Shown here: one piece after another, positions 1 to 10,888 of the stretch
How the letters are laid out: each line of letters starts with the position of its first letter
How positions within the stretch are numbered: position 1 is the first letter of the stretch
DNA from: Ophioceras dolichostomum
Lineage: Eukaryota; Ascomycota; Sordariomycetes; Magnaporthales; Ophioceraceae
Assembly (NCBI GenBank): GCA_003049485.1
Contig: PYST01000133.1
Coordinates: 34,576 to 98,575 of the forward strand
Direction: 5' to 3'
Length of the DNA: 64,000 nucleotides
Translations under genes and position numbers: made by a program
The notes under the pieces: generated by a model
Database searches by the model: none
The model's input: the letters and a program-made list of their open reading frames with translations, nothing else
Told to the model about the DNA's origin: nothing

Positions 1-107
1 GTTCCTCCCACCTTTCGGTTATCATCACACCGAGCTCCTCGCCTCGGTCATTTCACCCGCCACTCTTCCCTCGACCTCCTCATCTCTCGACGTCCCATTT
101 CCGGGGT

Positions 108-1511
108 ATGAACCGGAACCCCTGCGCAACTTCCCACTCAGGCAATGCGCTGCGGACAGGAGACCCCCCTCGACTAAAGAGAGACCAACAAAACTGGGAC
201 GAAAATCGCGAGATCATCACTAGTCTGTACAAGTCTAGGAACTCCACGCTGAACGACATGATGAAAACTATGGAACAGCAATACGGCTTCGTAGCATCGT
301 AAGCCTCACTCTTCCCTTCTCACCAACTTCCACCACAGCGCCAGGCCTGATGCTGACGATCCTTGGCCATGGTCCACAGGCGGAAGCAGTATCTTGAGCG
401 TATCAACAAATGGGGCCTGTTCAAAAACATCAAGGCTTTCGAGTACGACGCCATGATTCGCATCGAGGCTAGACGGCGCTCGCAAGGCCGGGAGAAGACA
501 GCCTTCACTATCAGGTCACGCAAGGTTCCACAGGACAAAATCGAACGTTATAAAAAGCGTAAATCAGCGGGTAGCGCACAGGAGCCCTCGTCTCCGGTTG
601 ATGGTATGTCACACATCCCGAGCTTCAGCCTTTGTCGTAAGGGGTTATCTTTGACGCCTTGCTCCTGTCACTTTATCTGCCATGGTCGATGCGCTAATAT
701 GACGCTCTTTTCAGCGCCCACCCCGACGGACATCGAATATTGTACCCCCGGCGCCTCGCGCCCCGAATCTCCCGTGGCCGAGAGCTTCCAAGCTGACGAC
801 AACCTGCCACCTGGATTCGCAAGCACCAACACCGCTACCAACCTTACACAGTGGCGCCGCCACAGCGGCGCTGTTCGCCCACCTGTCGTCCTCGCAGGTA
901 GCGCGACCTGCCCCGACACCGCTTTCTCCGAACCCGGCCCCCTGTTATCAAACCGGGTCCCGGGTGCATTAAGCTTTGCGGGAGTCTTTCCTCAAGCAAC
1001 TGCGAGATTCGGCAATGCAGGGATGGTCCCAGCAACGAGTACATCCGAGGCCCTGGCCTCAGCGACCTGGAGTCCTATCGAGGACCCAGTGTTCTGGAAC
1101 ACCATAGGCGCCGGTTTTGACATGAGCCATCCTGCCCCAGTCCGTGGAGGGGTATCACTCCCACAAGCCCTGGACAACGACCTGATCAACGACCTGAACA
1201 ACGAAAGGGGAACCGCCTGGAGGGATGGGACGTCAAGGGCTGCCGGCGACTTCTCCTCGGCCCAGGAGATGAACTCGGCCGGCGTGCAAGAGTCCGGAGA
1301 AGCTGGCGGGCGGCTGGAGCGCACTACTAGTAGTGAAAAGGGGCCAGCCCCGGCGTTGAACAGGGAGGACACAGATGAAGTGTTGTGGGCGAGAATCTTG
1401 GAGAAGATGGGGAATTTCGAGCCGGCCGAGATCATCCGAGCTCGGCCATCAACCGCAGACCCGGAGTATGCAAGAGACGCTTTCGGAAGATTTGGGGAGA
1501 TACCGGACTAG
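108..1511 (+). CDS. Clr5-domain protein
   Basis: I read three exons: 108-298, 380-603 and 715-1511, with GTAAGC..CAG and GTATGT..CAG introns. Together they give 1212 nt, 403 residues. The second intron is 111 nt (a multiple of three), so the frame stays open through it. Residues about 28-82 match the fungal Clr5 domain: a leading Trp (W30), the LYKSRNSTLNDMMKTME helix, a GFVASRKQYLERI turn across the first splice site, and a final KWGLFKN. Clr5 domains occur at the N-terminus of many fungal proteins of unknown role; the name comes from S. pombe Clr5, a silencing factor. The rest is low-complexity, Ser/Pro/Ala rich, with no second domain that I recognise and a charged tail. A nuclear or chromatin role is inference only. 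The ATG at 108 is the first one that leaves the domain complete. Confidence 0.8.
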
Positions 1512-1898
1512 TGAAGAGTGAGCAGGGGTCGACTTCGCCCCTCCCATCCCGCCGTGGCCTATTTGAGGCGAAGTAATGTTAATGGCAGCCAGGGAATAGG
1601 GGGATTCGGTAGACGGACAGAGAAAAGCAAAACTAAAGTCGGGTGTCTTGGAGAGTCAGAGGCGTTAAGACGGAAAATATCTATACTTGTCTATAGATGT
1701 TCCACTCAAGTTTCCGTTTTTTTCCAATTTCACTTTCAAACTCTTTTGAAGGCGTGGATTTGCTCGCTCCTGTCCATTGAACTTACAAATCATGCTTTAT
1801 GCTAGGCACCTACCTAACTAATACGCAGTACGTCCGCCGAGGAGGTAGGTATCATAGAGACATTTGTATAGCGGGTGCTAGTACTAGTATTCAAATCC
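1512..1898. other. intergenic, between convergent 3' ends
   Basis: 387 bases between the Clr5 gene (+) and the AIM6-like gene (-), so it should hold both 3' untranslated regions. It is more AT-rich than its flanks and carries TACCTA/TAGGTA-type motifs near 1804-1850. No gene seen. Confidence 0.6.
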
Positions 1899-2891
1899 TC
1901 AGCTCTCCCCTTCCCAAACACCACTCGCAGCTTCCAAATCATCCACATTCAACAAATCCACTCCTGCATCCCACAGCGTCCTCCACACCTTATTCCTCGT
2001 CCCGATCGGCCAGCCCGGCGTGTCCCAGTACCTGACCTTGATCCCCCTCGCGTGCGCGACCTCCACCTGCTCCCTAAGCAGCGCAAGCTGCGCCTCGTCG
2101 AACTCCCCGGATCTCCGCACCGCAGTGCCCTCCCCACCAAACACGTCGCCGAACCCCGCGCTCGCCACGGGGCTCACCCTCGCCGTGACGCCCTCGTAAC
2201 CCGGCTGCCCCAGCTGCGCGAGCGGGCCGTCCCAGAAGTAGTCCCTCCGCACCACGCCCTCGACCAGCTCGCGCGGCGTGTTCCCCGTCCCGACGACCGT
2301 CACGGCGCCCGGTATGAAGGTATTGCCGTCGTACGAGGCCAGGTAGCCCGCGTCGCGGAGCGGCTTCAGCGCCTGGACGACCACGGGCCAGGTGCTCGCG
2401 CCGTCGGTCTTGAGGTCCACGAACAGGTACAGCGTCTGGTCCGGGGTCGTGTCGAAGACGCCGTTGTGCGTGGGGCCGTTCAGCACGTACCTGTGGGACG
2501 GGTTCTGGCGCTTGAGGACCGACAGGATCGGCTGGACGTACACGCTGTCGAAGGTGCGGTTGTCGCTGAGGGAGGACCGGTCGTGGCCGACGTGCAGGAT
2601 GCCGTCGTCGTACAGCCACACGTCGGCCTCGACCGAGATGGCGCCCTGGGACAGAGCCGAGAAGAAGGGGACGGCGCGCCAGTAGTCGTTGTGGCTGTGC
2701 ATGCCCTTCGGTATGATGCCCTGCGTGAGCGCCGTCGGGTACGTGTACAGCGGGTCGTCGCGCGCGTTGGACAGGATGTCTTGCAGGGCTGGCGAGGTGC
2801 CCTGCGCGACGCTTATCTCTACCGGCGCGGCGGACGCGACGGGCGCCAGCGCGGCGAGGATGGCCACAACAATCGACTGCATGCTGTACAT
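1899..2891 (-). CDS. AIM6-like PLC/GDPD-fold phosphodiesterase, secreted or membrane-targeted
   Basis: Single exon, 330 residues from the ATG at 2891; a second ATG three codons on (2882) gives an equally good signal peptide. Residues 1-22 form a hydrophobic signal ending ASAAP. The fold is that of PLC-like phosphodiesterases and the family is Altered Inheritance of Mitochondria 6. The GMHSHNDY segment (H65, H67, N68, D69) holds the first catalytic His, VEADVW holds the metal-binding Glu/Asp pair (E88, D90), GILHVGHD follows, and DLKTDG carries the Lys-containing strand. Yeast AIM6 has no defined substrate; from the fold, hydrolysis of a phosphodiester such as a glycerophosphodiester is likely, but that is inference. 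The frame stays open upstream of the ATG, but that extension lacks a signal peptide. Three CACGTG palindromes lie in its promoter. Confidence 0.85.
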   Translation of the reverse strand: MYSMQSIVVAILAALAPVASAAPVEISVAQGTSPALQDILSNARDDPLYTYPTALTQGIIPKGMHSHNDYWRAVPFFSALSQGAISVEADVWLYDDGILHVGHDRSSLSDNRTFDSVYVQPILSVLKRQNPSHRYVLNGPTHNGVFDTTPDQTLYLFVDLKTDGASTWPVVVQALKPLRDAGYLASYDGNTFIPGAVTVVGTGNTPRELVEGVVRRDYFWDGPLAQLGQPGYEGVTARVSPVASAGFGDVFGGEGTAVRRSGEFDEAQLALLREQVEVAHARGIKVRYWDTPGWPIGTRNKVWRTLWDAGVDLLNVDDLEAASGVWEGES

Positions 2892-3186
2892 CTTTGCTTG
2901 CCTTGCGGCTGCTTGTCGGTCGGCTACTGGCGGGGAGCTGGCGCGAGAACCGAAAAAATGGTGTGAGATGAGCGAAGGAAAAAAGGGGTTGTGTTTCGCG
3001 AGCGAAATCTCCAAAACCCACAAGGTTGACCTGGGACACGGCTCACATAAATAATTCCGTCGTCATTGCGTCCCACCTTATTTTGAGATCGACCGACTGC
3101 ACAGGTTGCCCGACAGCGAACGCTTCCCCGAATCCATGCTTGTAAGCTCAGTTATAGCATGAATGTTTTTATCCAATGGTAGATCC

Positions 3187-3441
3187 CACGTGCTGGAGAT
3201 CCCCGCCCCTTTCCCCGCTCCGGACAACATGCCAATGGTTTTCACCTTCCGGTTTACCGACACCGAGAGTTCTTTGCGACAGGGGACGGGGATCGGATTA
3301 CCGCCGACTTGCTTCCGGGACACTCCACGTGTATCACGACATACACTATTTTGTTTATCTCATTGCTCATTACTACGTACATACACATGCCGGCACCCCG
3401 TCCATCTCTATTATCATCGACTCGTGGGGATACAGCACGTG
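3187..3441. promoter_or_regulatory. three CACGTG E-boxes in the AIM6-like promoter
   Basis: CACGTG occurs at 3187-3192, 3326-3331 and 3436-3441, within the 607 bases between the AIM6-like start (2891) and the 3' end of the M28 gene (3499). Both genes read leftward, so this is the upstream region of the phosphodiesterase gene. CACGTG is the site of bHLH factors including yeast Pho4 and Neurospora NUC-1. A TTATTTATG element on the minus strand near 3048-3056 could serve as a TATA box. No other feature is visible in 2892-3498. Confidence 0.5.
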
Positions 3442-3498
3442 GTCCCCTTTGCCGAATCTCCCTCGCGTACAACACGCATGATATATACTAGTACATCA

Positions 3499-4998
3499 CT
3501 AGACCTTCCACAGCTTCAGCGGCCCAACCCTCACAAACTCCTCCGCATTCTGCACCCCGATCCTCCTCTTCACCTTCTCCTTGGCGACCGCTGTCGCAGC
3601 CCTCACAGGGAAGCCCTCAAAGCTCCTCGCATACGTGCCGACCACATACGCAATCGCCTTACTCATGACGTCCAGAGCCGTCACATTCATGTGCGCGACC
3701 GTGTCCTCCGCAGAATGGTAGTAAGGGTCCAGGATCTCGCCCTCGACGCCGCCGTACTTGGCGACCTGCGCCGCGGTCTTCACCTCGTCCGCGCCCGTGA
3801 ACAGCCCCCCGCTCGCGATCCCGTGGTCGATGAAGCCCGCGTAGTCGCTCCGCCCCGAGAATTCCATGGGGTCGAACGGCAGGGCCCGCGCCGCGAAATA
3901 GCTCTCCCACAGCGCCTCAATCTCCGCCGAGCCGGGCGGCCCCACGAGCCCGTACGCGTCGCCGTCGCCGTCGTAGATGCCGTAGACGTAGTTGTTGGAC
4001 CCGACCATGTCGAAGTTGAGGTACGCCCTGATCTTGGCCAGCTCCGCGGCCGGCAGGGTGTCGGTGTAGTAGTAGCTTCCCAGAAGGCCGTCCTCCTCGG
4101 CGGTCCACCACGCGAACCGCACGGCGTTGCGTGGCGCGAACTTGGCCAGCTGCACGGCCGTCTCGAGGATCGTGATGGTGCCGCTGCCGTCGTCGTTTAT
4201 GCCCGGGCCCTCAGCCACGGAGTCGGCGTGCGCGCCCGCCATGATGATGTCGGAGTGGTTCCCCCATTTGGAGGTGGCGATGAGGTTGTTGGACGGCAGG
4301 GTCACGTAGTCGATGGTCAGGTCCGCCGAGATGGGGTTGCCCGAGTTGACGACGGCCAGGATGGCCACGCCGTCGGCGTTGCGCAGCATGGTGGTGGGCA
4401 CCTTCCCCTCGAAGTCTTCGCCTAGCACGCCGTTGCCGAAGGTGGTGCTGTCGGGCGCGTTGTACACCAGCGCCGCGACGGCTCCCGCGGCCTTGGACAG
4501 CTGGGACTTCAGGGCGAAGGTGCAGTTGCCGCGCATGATGAGCGTCATGGCGCCGGTGGCGACCGGGTAGTCCTCCGGGTTGCAGCCGAGGTTGGCGACG
4601 GGGACGATGGGCACGCCGGCGAAGGTGCCCTCGAACAGGACGCGGTCGTTGTTGGTCATGGCGGCCGTGTTGTAGGTCACGCCGTTGACGACGAGGGGCG
4701 TCGGGTCGCGGGCGAGCGTGAAGACCGTCGGGTACAGCTCGATGTCGTAGTAGCCGGGCGCCTCAGTCTCGAGCGCGTTCTTGACGTACTCGAGCGTCAG
4801 GTTGAAGCCCGGCTGGCGCCACTGCCTGTTGCGGCCCGATGTGGAATACGCGATGGCTTCCAAGGCCCTGGCGCGGGCCAGCACGGCATCCACGGACATC
4901 TTTGCCTCCAGCTTCTCACCCGTCACGAGCGTGACGCATTCCGCTGCCACCATCCTGGCGAGCCACGCCAAGGCCGCGAATCCCAGTGCGGTCTTCAT
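3499..4998 (-). CDS. M28 family aminopeptidase with PA domain, secreted or vacuolar
   Basis: Single exon, 499 residues. The ATG at 4998 starts a signal peptide (residues 1-19, ending VAAE). A PA (protease-associated) domain covers about 130-240. The M28 zinc peptidase domain runs from about 240 to 455 with every expected residue: H257 and D259 (GAHADS), bridging D269 (GINDDGSG), the general base E301 and ligand E302 (TAEEDGLLGS), D330 (LNFDMVGS) and H428 (YYHSAEDT). This is the arrangement of vacuolar aminopeptidase Y and the fungal secreted leucine aminopeptidases, which release N-terminal residues from peptides. Several N-x-S/T sites fit passage through the secretory pathway. The frame is open upstream of 4998, but that stretch is the Pro/Leu translation of a CT-rich leader (GA-rich on the + strand, about 5004-5040), so I start at the signal peptide. 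Confidence 0.92.
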   Translation of the reverse strand: MKTALGFAALAWLARMVAAECVTLVTGEKLEAKMSVDAVLARARALEAIAYSTSGRNRQWRQPGFNLTLEYVKNALETEAPGYYDIELYPTVFTLARDPTPLVVNGVTYNTAAMTNNDRVLFEGTFAGVPIVPVANLGCNPEDYPVATGAMTLIMRGNCTFALKSQLSKAAGAVAALVYNAPDSTTFGNGVLGEDFEGKVPTTMLRNADGVAILAVVNSGNPISADLTIDYVTLPSNNLIATSKWGNHSDIIMAGAHADSVAEGPGINDDGSGTITILETAVQLAKFAPRNAVRFAWWTAEEDGLLGSYYYTDTLPAAELAKIRAYLNFDMVGSNNYVYGIYDGDGDAYGLVGPPGSAEIEALWESYFAARALPFDPMEFSGRSDYAGFIDHGIASGGLFTGADEVKTAAQVAKYGGVEGEILDPYYHSAEDTVAHMNVTALDVMSKAIAYVVGTYARSFEGFPVRAATAVAKEKVKRRIGVQNAEEFVRVGPLKLWKV

Positions 4999-7900
4999 CT
5001 TGCTGAGGGGGAGGGGGAGGAGGAGGAGGAGGAGGACTGCGACGACTCCGACGACAGAGAGGGAGGTTCGCTGAGGAACAAGAGAGTGTGATCGACTTCG
5101 CCGTCCGACGGTCCGGCTCACCCAAGCTGCACAGAATATTCCGTCAATGGATAGAGGCCGGGGAGGAGAAGAATCCTCGTTCCCCGGTCGGTGCGGCGAC
5201 GCGGTCGCCAGTCCCCTTTGTATGTTCGCATCGTCTGTTGGCGTGCTCCCGGATCTCCTCCTCTTGCTCGCCTCTCTGCTCTTCGCCAAGCTCAGGTTCT
5301 CCTCACGAGTTCCCCTTTTTCGATTTTAGTTATTCTGGTTCGGTGCAACGGCATTGCAGCCGATCTTCATATCTCGCCCAGGGTCTGGGGTACTCTGCGT
5401 CTCTTCGTCGGTCCTGATTGGCTTTGATGTGCGGGAGAGCTCCACCCTACGATAAAGACGGCCGCAGGCGCCCGCTCAAACTGGAAGGTTCCTGCCAGAC
5501 ACCCCCGCCCGCCTCGTCCAGTGGCTGGCCACCGTCGTATCTGGACGCTAGAATTCCCACCGTACATTCTGGGCATTCGAATGGTCGTCCAGCTCGAGCT
5601 CCGCGTCTTGTGTGACGTGCTTGCAAGTTCAGCGTAGCTGAGCAACGTCGTGTGAGCATATTTTGTTTCGTCGTGGTTGTTTTTATTGATAGGATTCGTC
5701 TGAGGGAGCACCCGCGTCCCGCCTCGGCGACCTTCCCGATCAGGTATCGAGCTTGCTCCGTGCTACCCCTGAACCAGGAAGCTGGGCCGACTGACACTGG
5801 ACGGCGAGATGCCTCTTCGGGGATGCCAAGTTCGAATTCGCATATTATCGACATGCAAGATTGTTCTAGTAGGAGACCAGCTCCTTCTTTTGTAGTCGCC
5901 TTGTCCGTTTTCAGCTCATGGCTTTCGGGACTCGAGTCACATCACCACTATCGAGCTTGGCTAGGGCTTGGCACTCACCCCGAAATAGGTGCCTACTTAT
6001 TAGTGCCTACGTAGGGGGCCAGCACTTTCGATATGGCCTCTACTTTCCTCCCAAAAAAGGCTGTGAAGATGAAACAGAATAGCTGAAGAAAATAGCGGCA
6101 GATCTGCCGTGGATGTAGTGACCTGCGATATGTGTTCTTTTGAATCCCTTACAATCGCTTGGAAGTCCACAGTGCAGTCTGTGGACATCGACACACCAGG
6201 CCACGAAGAGATGGTGCAGATGAAAGACTAAGTAGAATTAGGATCGTACCTAGATGGGTATTTAGGTCCCAGATGCTTTGCAGACTTGAAGACCTGACGG
6301 AGGGTCATACCTCGATCAGTCGCTTGGTTGTGACCGCCGCTCTGCTGTCAGTGTCCCTCTATCGGACTCTACGCACCAAATGGACTTTCTAGCTTCGAGG
6401 CTCGGGGGCTTCAAACTGCACAGTTTAGATATCTTCGCGTGTTACCTAGACCTGCGGGGGACATAGCTTCTCTATAAGCGGTTCGATAACCAGACTATTT
6501 GGAGAGTGAGACGTATTGGCTTGTGACACGGCGCATTACTAGGAGACCTTTTGCCCTATACCGACTTATTGGTGGACTCACTCTACCCGGAAAACTGTAA
6601 AATATATTGTAAATTACCCAAAGCACATTCCAGGGATTGTGTTCGCTAAAATAGTATCATTGAACTTCATAATTTTCCCCCGGGAACTCGGAGCCCTGGC
6701 AGTTTAGGGGATTTAACCATACCGCTCTACCGGCTAGCCTCGTAAATACGTAACTTTACGGACCACTAAACTTATTCATTTCTTTTTTTTTCAAACTTTC
6801 GCAACCGACCTCCATGATTGTTGGCGGCTGGAGGTTCTGGTGGCTGTTGTCATCAGCCTTGTGCGTCGCCCTGCCCTGTGAGCCAGCAATCCTTGCAACC
6901 GGCCATCCCTAAAAACAGGCTGGCCCACTTTGTATACGGCAAGCACTCACCTCTCTTCTTCTTCCCATCTGCCATGTCTATAGGTTATCTAGGAGGAACA
7001 GAACTTCTCGCTAGCCTGTCCGGGCGGTAACTACGACGCACGACCCCCTACATATTCAAAATGACGGCCGGCGATATCAAGTTTTGCAATCATCTCACCG
7101 ATCCCCTAGACTGCAGATCTAGGCCGTCAGGGCGAGCCCCGGGACTCGGAAACCGAGTTCCAAGGGAGAGGCAAGCGGGCAAACGAGCAGGTGGAAATCG
7201 GGGCGGCGTGGTTTGGGCGCGTGCGAAAGTCGAGTGACTAACGCCCCGAGAGGTAAATTGCTTCGAGGTCGTCTCATAGGAGCTCACCCACAGTAGTAGG
7301 GCGACGGAGTCGGTTCCGTAGAGGTAGTGATGACGATGACGATGGGATGCCAGGGAGACTAGCAAAACACAATAGATGCATTCCGACTCGCGCGGCGCAT
7401 TTTTCTTTGCTTGTGTGGAGGGATAAAATCATGCCTTCCCACTGTTTGAGCTTCTCTGACCAACCACGAACGTTGTCGCCAAGAGCGGAACAACGAGCGA
7501 CAAGCTCTTAGGCCAGCACCACGATTCAGTGGGTGTTGGCTCTGTTGGTCCCCATCATCGTCGAAAGTATGGCAAATGCGCCCGTCCCTCCTTGGGTGCA
7601 GAGAAGAACGAGGGATGGGTGTTCTTCTGTTATCCCCTAGTAGCAGCCAGGAACTTGAGGAACAACGGGACTGAGCAACAAGACGACCATATATTCGTTC
7701 CGGTCTGAGGAGCCTTCGACATCGATGGGAGCCGAAGCAATTGCAGGGCAGGAAACGAAACGGCCTCGGATGAAGTTGCATGGAAGTATTCGTCAGCACC
7801 TGAGATCCCCAGAACGGCACACTTCGGGGAAGTCCATGAATGAAGGGATCCTGGAGCTGCTTATCAGGGAGGCACTGGCTTGAGAGACTTGTGCAGCCTG

Positions 7901-8622
7901 ACACTGCTCCAGCGTAAAGCTGCCGTCAATTACCTGAGATTCTCTGGACGGACCTAAGGAGGACGACGGTTGCACTCGCCCGCAGGCCCGTCCGGCATCG
8001 CATGACAACTGCACGTTCTCACCGCAAAAAGCCATCGAGTTCGGTTTCAAGGGAATAGGCCAACCTGTGGAGAAACAGTCTATCAATAAATGAATAGGAG
8101 AGAAGAATAACCCTCGAACTGCAAGACTCTAAGCCCTGGAGATTGTAAGGCTGCATGTGGTACTTTCGGTTGAATCTATCCCCGAGGACCTCCTAGCACC
8201 ATGCTGCCATCTTTCCGCGTTCCACTGTTTGCCAAATACACACCTTAATAGCACCTTGATACAAAGGAAAGCGTCTGCGCCCATCGCCTTGTCATTCCCC
8301 AGGCCAACTCCGAAGCATGCTTTAACTAGAGGTCATTGACCTGCCGTGGATCCTGGATCCAGGACAGTTAGCATTACTCTAGACGTCTTCGCGGGATGGT
8401 GGAGGCTTCAAGTGCGCACGGATGGAGTAGGTACGTACCTCGGTTCGAGGCGTCACGCCCCTGGCTCTCAGCGGTACCAGACGAGGCTCCTGCTCCTTCT
8501 TCTCCTCCCCGACCAACCCGCCGCCGCTTGCAGCCGGTCGCCGACCCAGACTTACGAGTAGCCCGCCGCCGCTTTCGCTTCCGTGAGCTCGGTGGTGGTG
8601 GTGGTGGTGGCGACAGCCCTTC
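4999..8622. other. 3.6 kb gene-poor spacer with weak ORFs
   Basis: Begins with the CT-rich leader of the M28 gene. Two minus-strand stretches could hold unrecognised exons: 5447-5854, and 7359-8086. In the second, a CTCCACAG acceptor-like site near 8065 precedes a readable segment, but I could not assemble a convincing gene. The 6400-6800 part is AT-richer and contains CCTACGTAGG-like palindromes near 6006. I see no RNA gene or mobile element. Confidence 0.35.
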
Positions 8623-9099
8623 CTACGCGGTGGTGGCCGACTCGGGCGGCGTCTCTTGCTTCTGCTGCTGCTCGGGCCCCTCCTCGGGCGTGGACGGAGA
8701 GGGGGAAGCAGCCGCCGCCGTCGAGGAGGAGGGGGACGCAGCCGCCGCCGCCGAGGAGGAGGGGGAAGCAGCCGCCGCCGCCGAGGAGGAGGATGAGGAG
8801 GTCGTCGTGTTCTCGGTCTTCTCACAGGGCCGTCCGATGTCGGAGCAGTGTCCGTCCACCAGCTCCTCCTCGCCCGTGACGACGTCCGATTTCTGCTTGC
8901 AGAGACGGCACCCCTTAGTAGGACTCGGTTCATCGGAATCCGACGAATCCGATGCGAAGGGATTGTCAGGACCCCGGACGGTGGCAGGCCGCTCCTTGCG
9001 GGACCCAAGAGGGCGCTGCGTGATGACGAAGACTTTGCCCGTGAATCGCCGCGTGCCGCATTCGCGGCAGTCAAACATCAGCCAGCGCACGCGGGTCAT
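8623..9099 (-). CDS. small protein with two CxxC pairs and Ser/Ala repeats
   Basis: Single open frame of 158 residues from the ATG at 9099. The N-terminal half looks globular, with an opening MTRVRWLMFDCRECGTRRF, a CREC pair at about residue 11 and a CRLC pair at about 66; these four Cys could bind one zinc. An acidic DSSDSDEPSP stretch lies between the pairs. The C-terminal half is a Ser/Ala tract made of three copies of a 30-bp unit, then a Glu/Gln-rich end. I do not recognise the family. Other frames are also open here because the repeat is GC-rich and free of stops, so the call rests on the Cys pairs and the ATG position. Intracellular location is likely, as no signal peptide is seen. Confidence 0.45.
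   Translation of the reverse strand: MTRVRWLMFDCRECGTRRFTGKVFVITQRPLGSRKERPATVRGPDNPFASDSSDSDEPSPTKGCRLCKQKSDVVTGEEELVDGHCSDIGRPCEKTENTTTSSSSSSAAAAASPSSSAAAAASPSSSTAAAASPSPSTPEEGPEQQQKQETPPESATTA
8701..8790. repeat. 30-bp tandem repeat, three copies
   Basis: Units at 8701-8730, 8731-8760 and 8761-8790 begin GGGGGAAGCAGCCGCCGCCG and differ at only a few bases. Read on the minus strand they encode Ser/Ala-rich decapeptides in the small CxxC protein. Confidence 0.85.
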
Positions 9100-10888
9100 T
9101 TTTGCTGTTGCTGCTGATGCGGGTGCTGCGGGTGCCGCTTGCGGATGAGCTGTAGGTCGGTCGGCTGGGTGGGTTTGATTTGTTTGGTTTGGCTTTGGCT
9201 GTTGTGCTTGATTCGTGCTCGGGGAGTCTTCTCTTGCCTCTTCTCTCTCCCCGAAGTGTTGAGGATGTTAGGATTAGCGTTTCGTATAGCTTAGCGAAGA
9301 CAAATGGCAGTTATTTAGGTGGCCAGCAGCAGAGAAGCAGGAAATTAGAAGAAAGGATCTAGGGGCAAGCCGCGAGATGCCGATGTGTGGTGCTTTGAAT
9401 GAAAGGAAAACGCAGCCATCCTGGCAGCCGCTTAGGTTATGGTAGCACAAACGGAGAGGCATGGTTCAGCTGCCCCAGTTAAAACCGGACGAAAGATGCA
9501 GTCACTACCCATCGCATTGTCAGTGAAGTGCGAGTAAGGACCTACCTGCCGCTTATCGGATGGGGAGACGGAAAGCACAACGACTGGGCACTCCGGTTGG
9601 AAGCAAAACAGTGCGTTTGTAGCAGTGGTCAGGCACCACAGCAGAACGTAAGTGAGTAGGGACGACTCATGAAGATCTAGAAAGTTTTGGGAGCTAATAG
9701 GAAGTCCCAGCCTATACTCAGCATGGTTTATGCGACTGGAAGGGGCGTGATGTAATAGCGTTAAGCTTCTGCTTCTGCTAAGGGATAGGCTTTTCCCAAG
9801 GCTCTTCGCGAGTTTCACCACCTGATCCGCAGGGTTAACGAAAGGCATCCATTTTGTACGGCTCCCTGGGCATAAGACAGGTCCCTCCCCTTTCTTCTTG
9901 TAGTATGAGGTTGGAAGATTGTATGGCCCCGAGCCTCATCGATTCAGCAGCCAGGAGCACCTCCTCCCACTGTGGTATCCAGTCCAGATAGTAACGTGCC
10001 TGCAGTGCTTTGTGGTTGTCGGGGGCATGTACCGCTTGGGCGCCTTCTTGTAGTACGTTTGGCCCATGTGCTCAAGCCTACATCCCGCGAGCATCGCCTT
10101 GGGATCCGCCCCCATCGCTCTCACTGCGGAGATCAACGCAGGTCATCTAATTCCATCCAAGATGCAAGATTATCGTGGCCAAACGACTACTCTGTTACAG
10201 TGGACCAACGCAGCCTTGCCATGCACAGGCCTACCGCCTACGTAGGTCGAGATCTCTCTTCCTTTTCCAAGGACCGAAGAGGAGGACAGAGGATGGACAG
10301 ATCGACCTCGCGATTTTGACTCGATCGGACCGGTTTGCCAAGGTCATTCAGCATTGTGCTGCATGCTCTTTGAGCCGCGAGTTGAGGATGTGCTTCTGCT
10401 GCTTGCTCTACTAACGACGCCCGCGCTTGTCTTCATTCAAGCGGCCGCTATCGGACGTCAACGGTGGTCGACGTACCACAAGTAATGGCGTTGCCCGCTC
10501 TGTCCTTACACAGCGGTCCCAGACTTAGCATGTGCAGGGACATATTATCTTCATGTATTTAGGGCATCAAACAGAAGATCGCTGGCCGTTCGCTGAGGCG
10601 GCGAGCACTGTCTTCAACGGTAGCTCACTTGCCGTCTACCAGTAGTCGCCGGCTACATGCAACAGTTCGGGACTCGAATTAACTAAGTATCTATTTGGTG
10701 TTTAGGCTTGCATACCAGCGCCACTCGTCCTCTGTGTAGTGAAGAAGACACAAACACTGACCCCCCAAGATCCTATAAATAATTACGGGCTTCTCCGGAA
10801 CCACGAAAGGTCAACCAGATGCTCTAGCCCCCCGCCATACCGCAAACTAAATCCCTCCGCCTCCTCTTCCCTACGCGCAAACACGCGC
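9100..10888. other. 1.8 kb spacer, no convincing gene
   Basis: The 5' flank of the small CxxC gene and the 3' flank of the secreted-protein gene. A minus-strand frame at 9432-9848 (138 codons) and short frames around 9936-10414 have no recognisable domain. CTACGTAG palindromes occur near 10236. Confidence 0.35.

Noticed and set aside
1875..2966. Long plus-strand frame over the AIM6-like gene
   Set aside because: It is the Arg/Val-rich reverse shadow of a well-supported minus-strand gene, with no domain of its own.
3163..4425. Long plus-strand frame (420 codons) over the M28 gene
   Set aside because: Antisense shadow; the minus strand has a complete set of M28 zinc ligands.
8396..9148. Longer plus-strand and second minus-strand frames around the CxxC gene
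   Set aside because: They owe their length to the stop-free GC repeat; composition is poly-Glu/Ala or poly-Arg, and Cys pairs appear only in the chosen frame.
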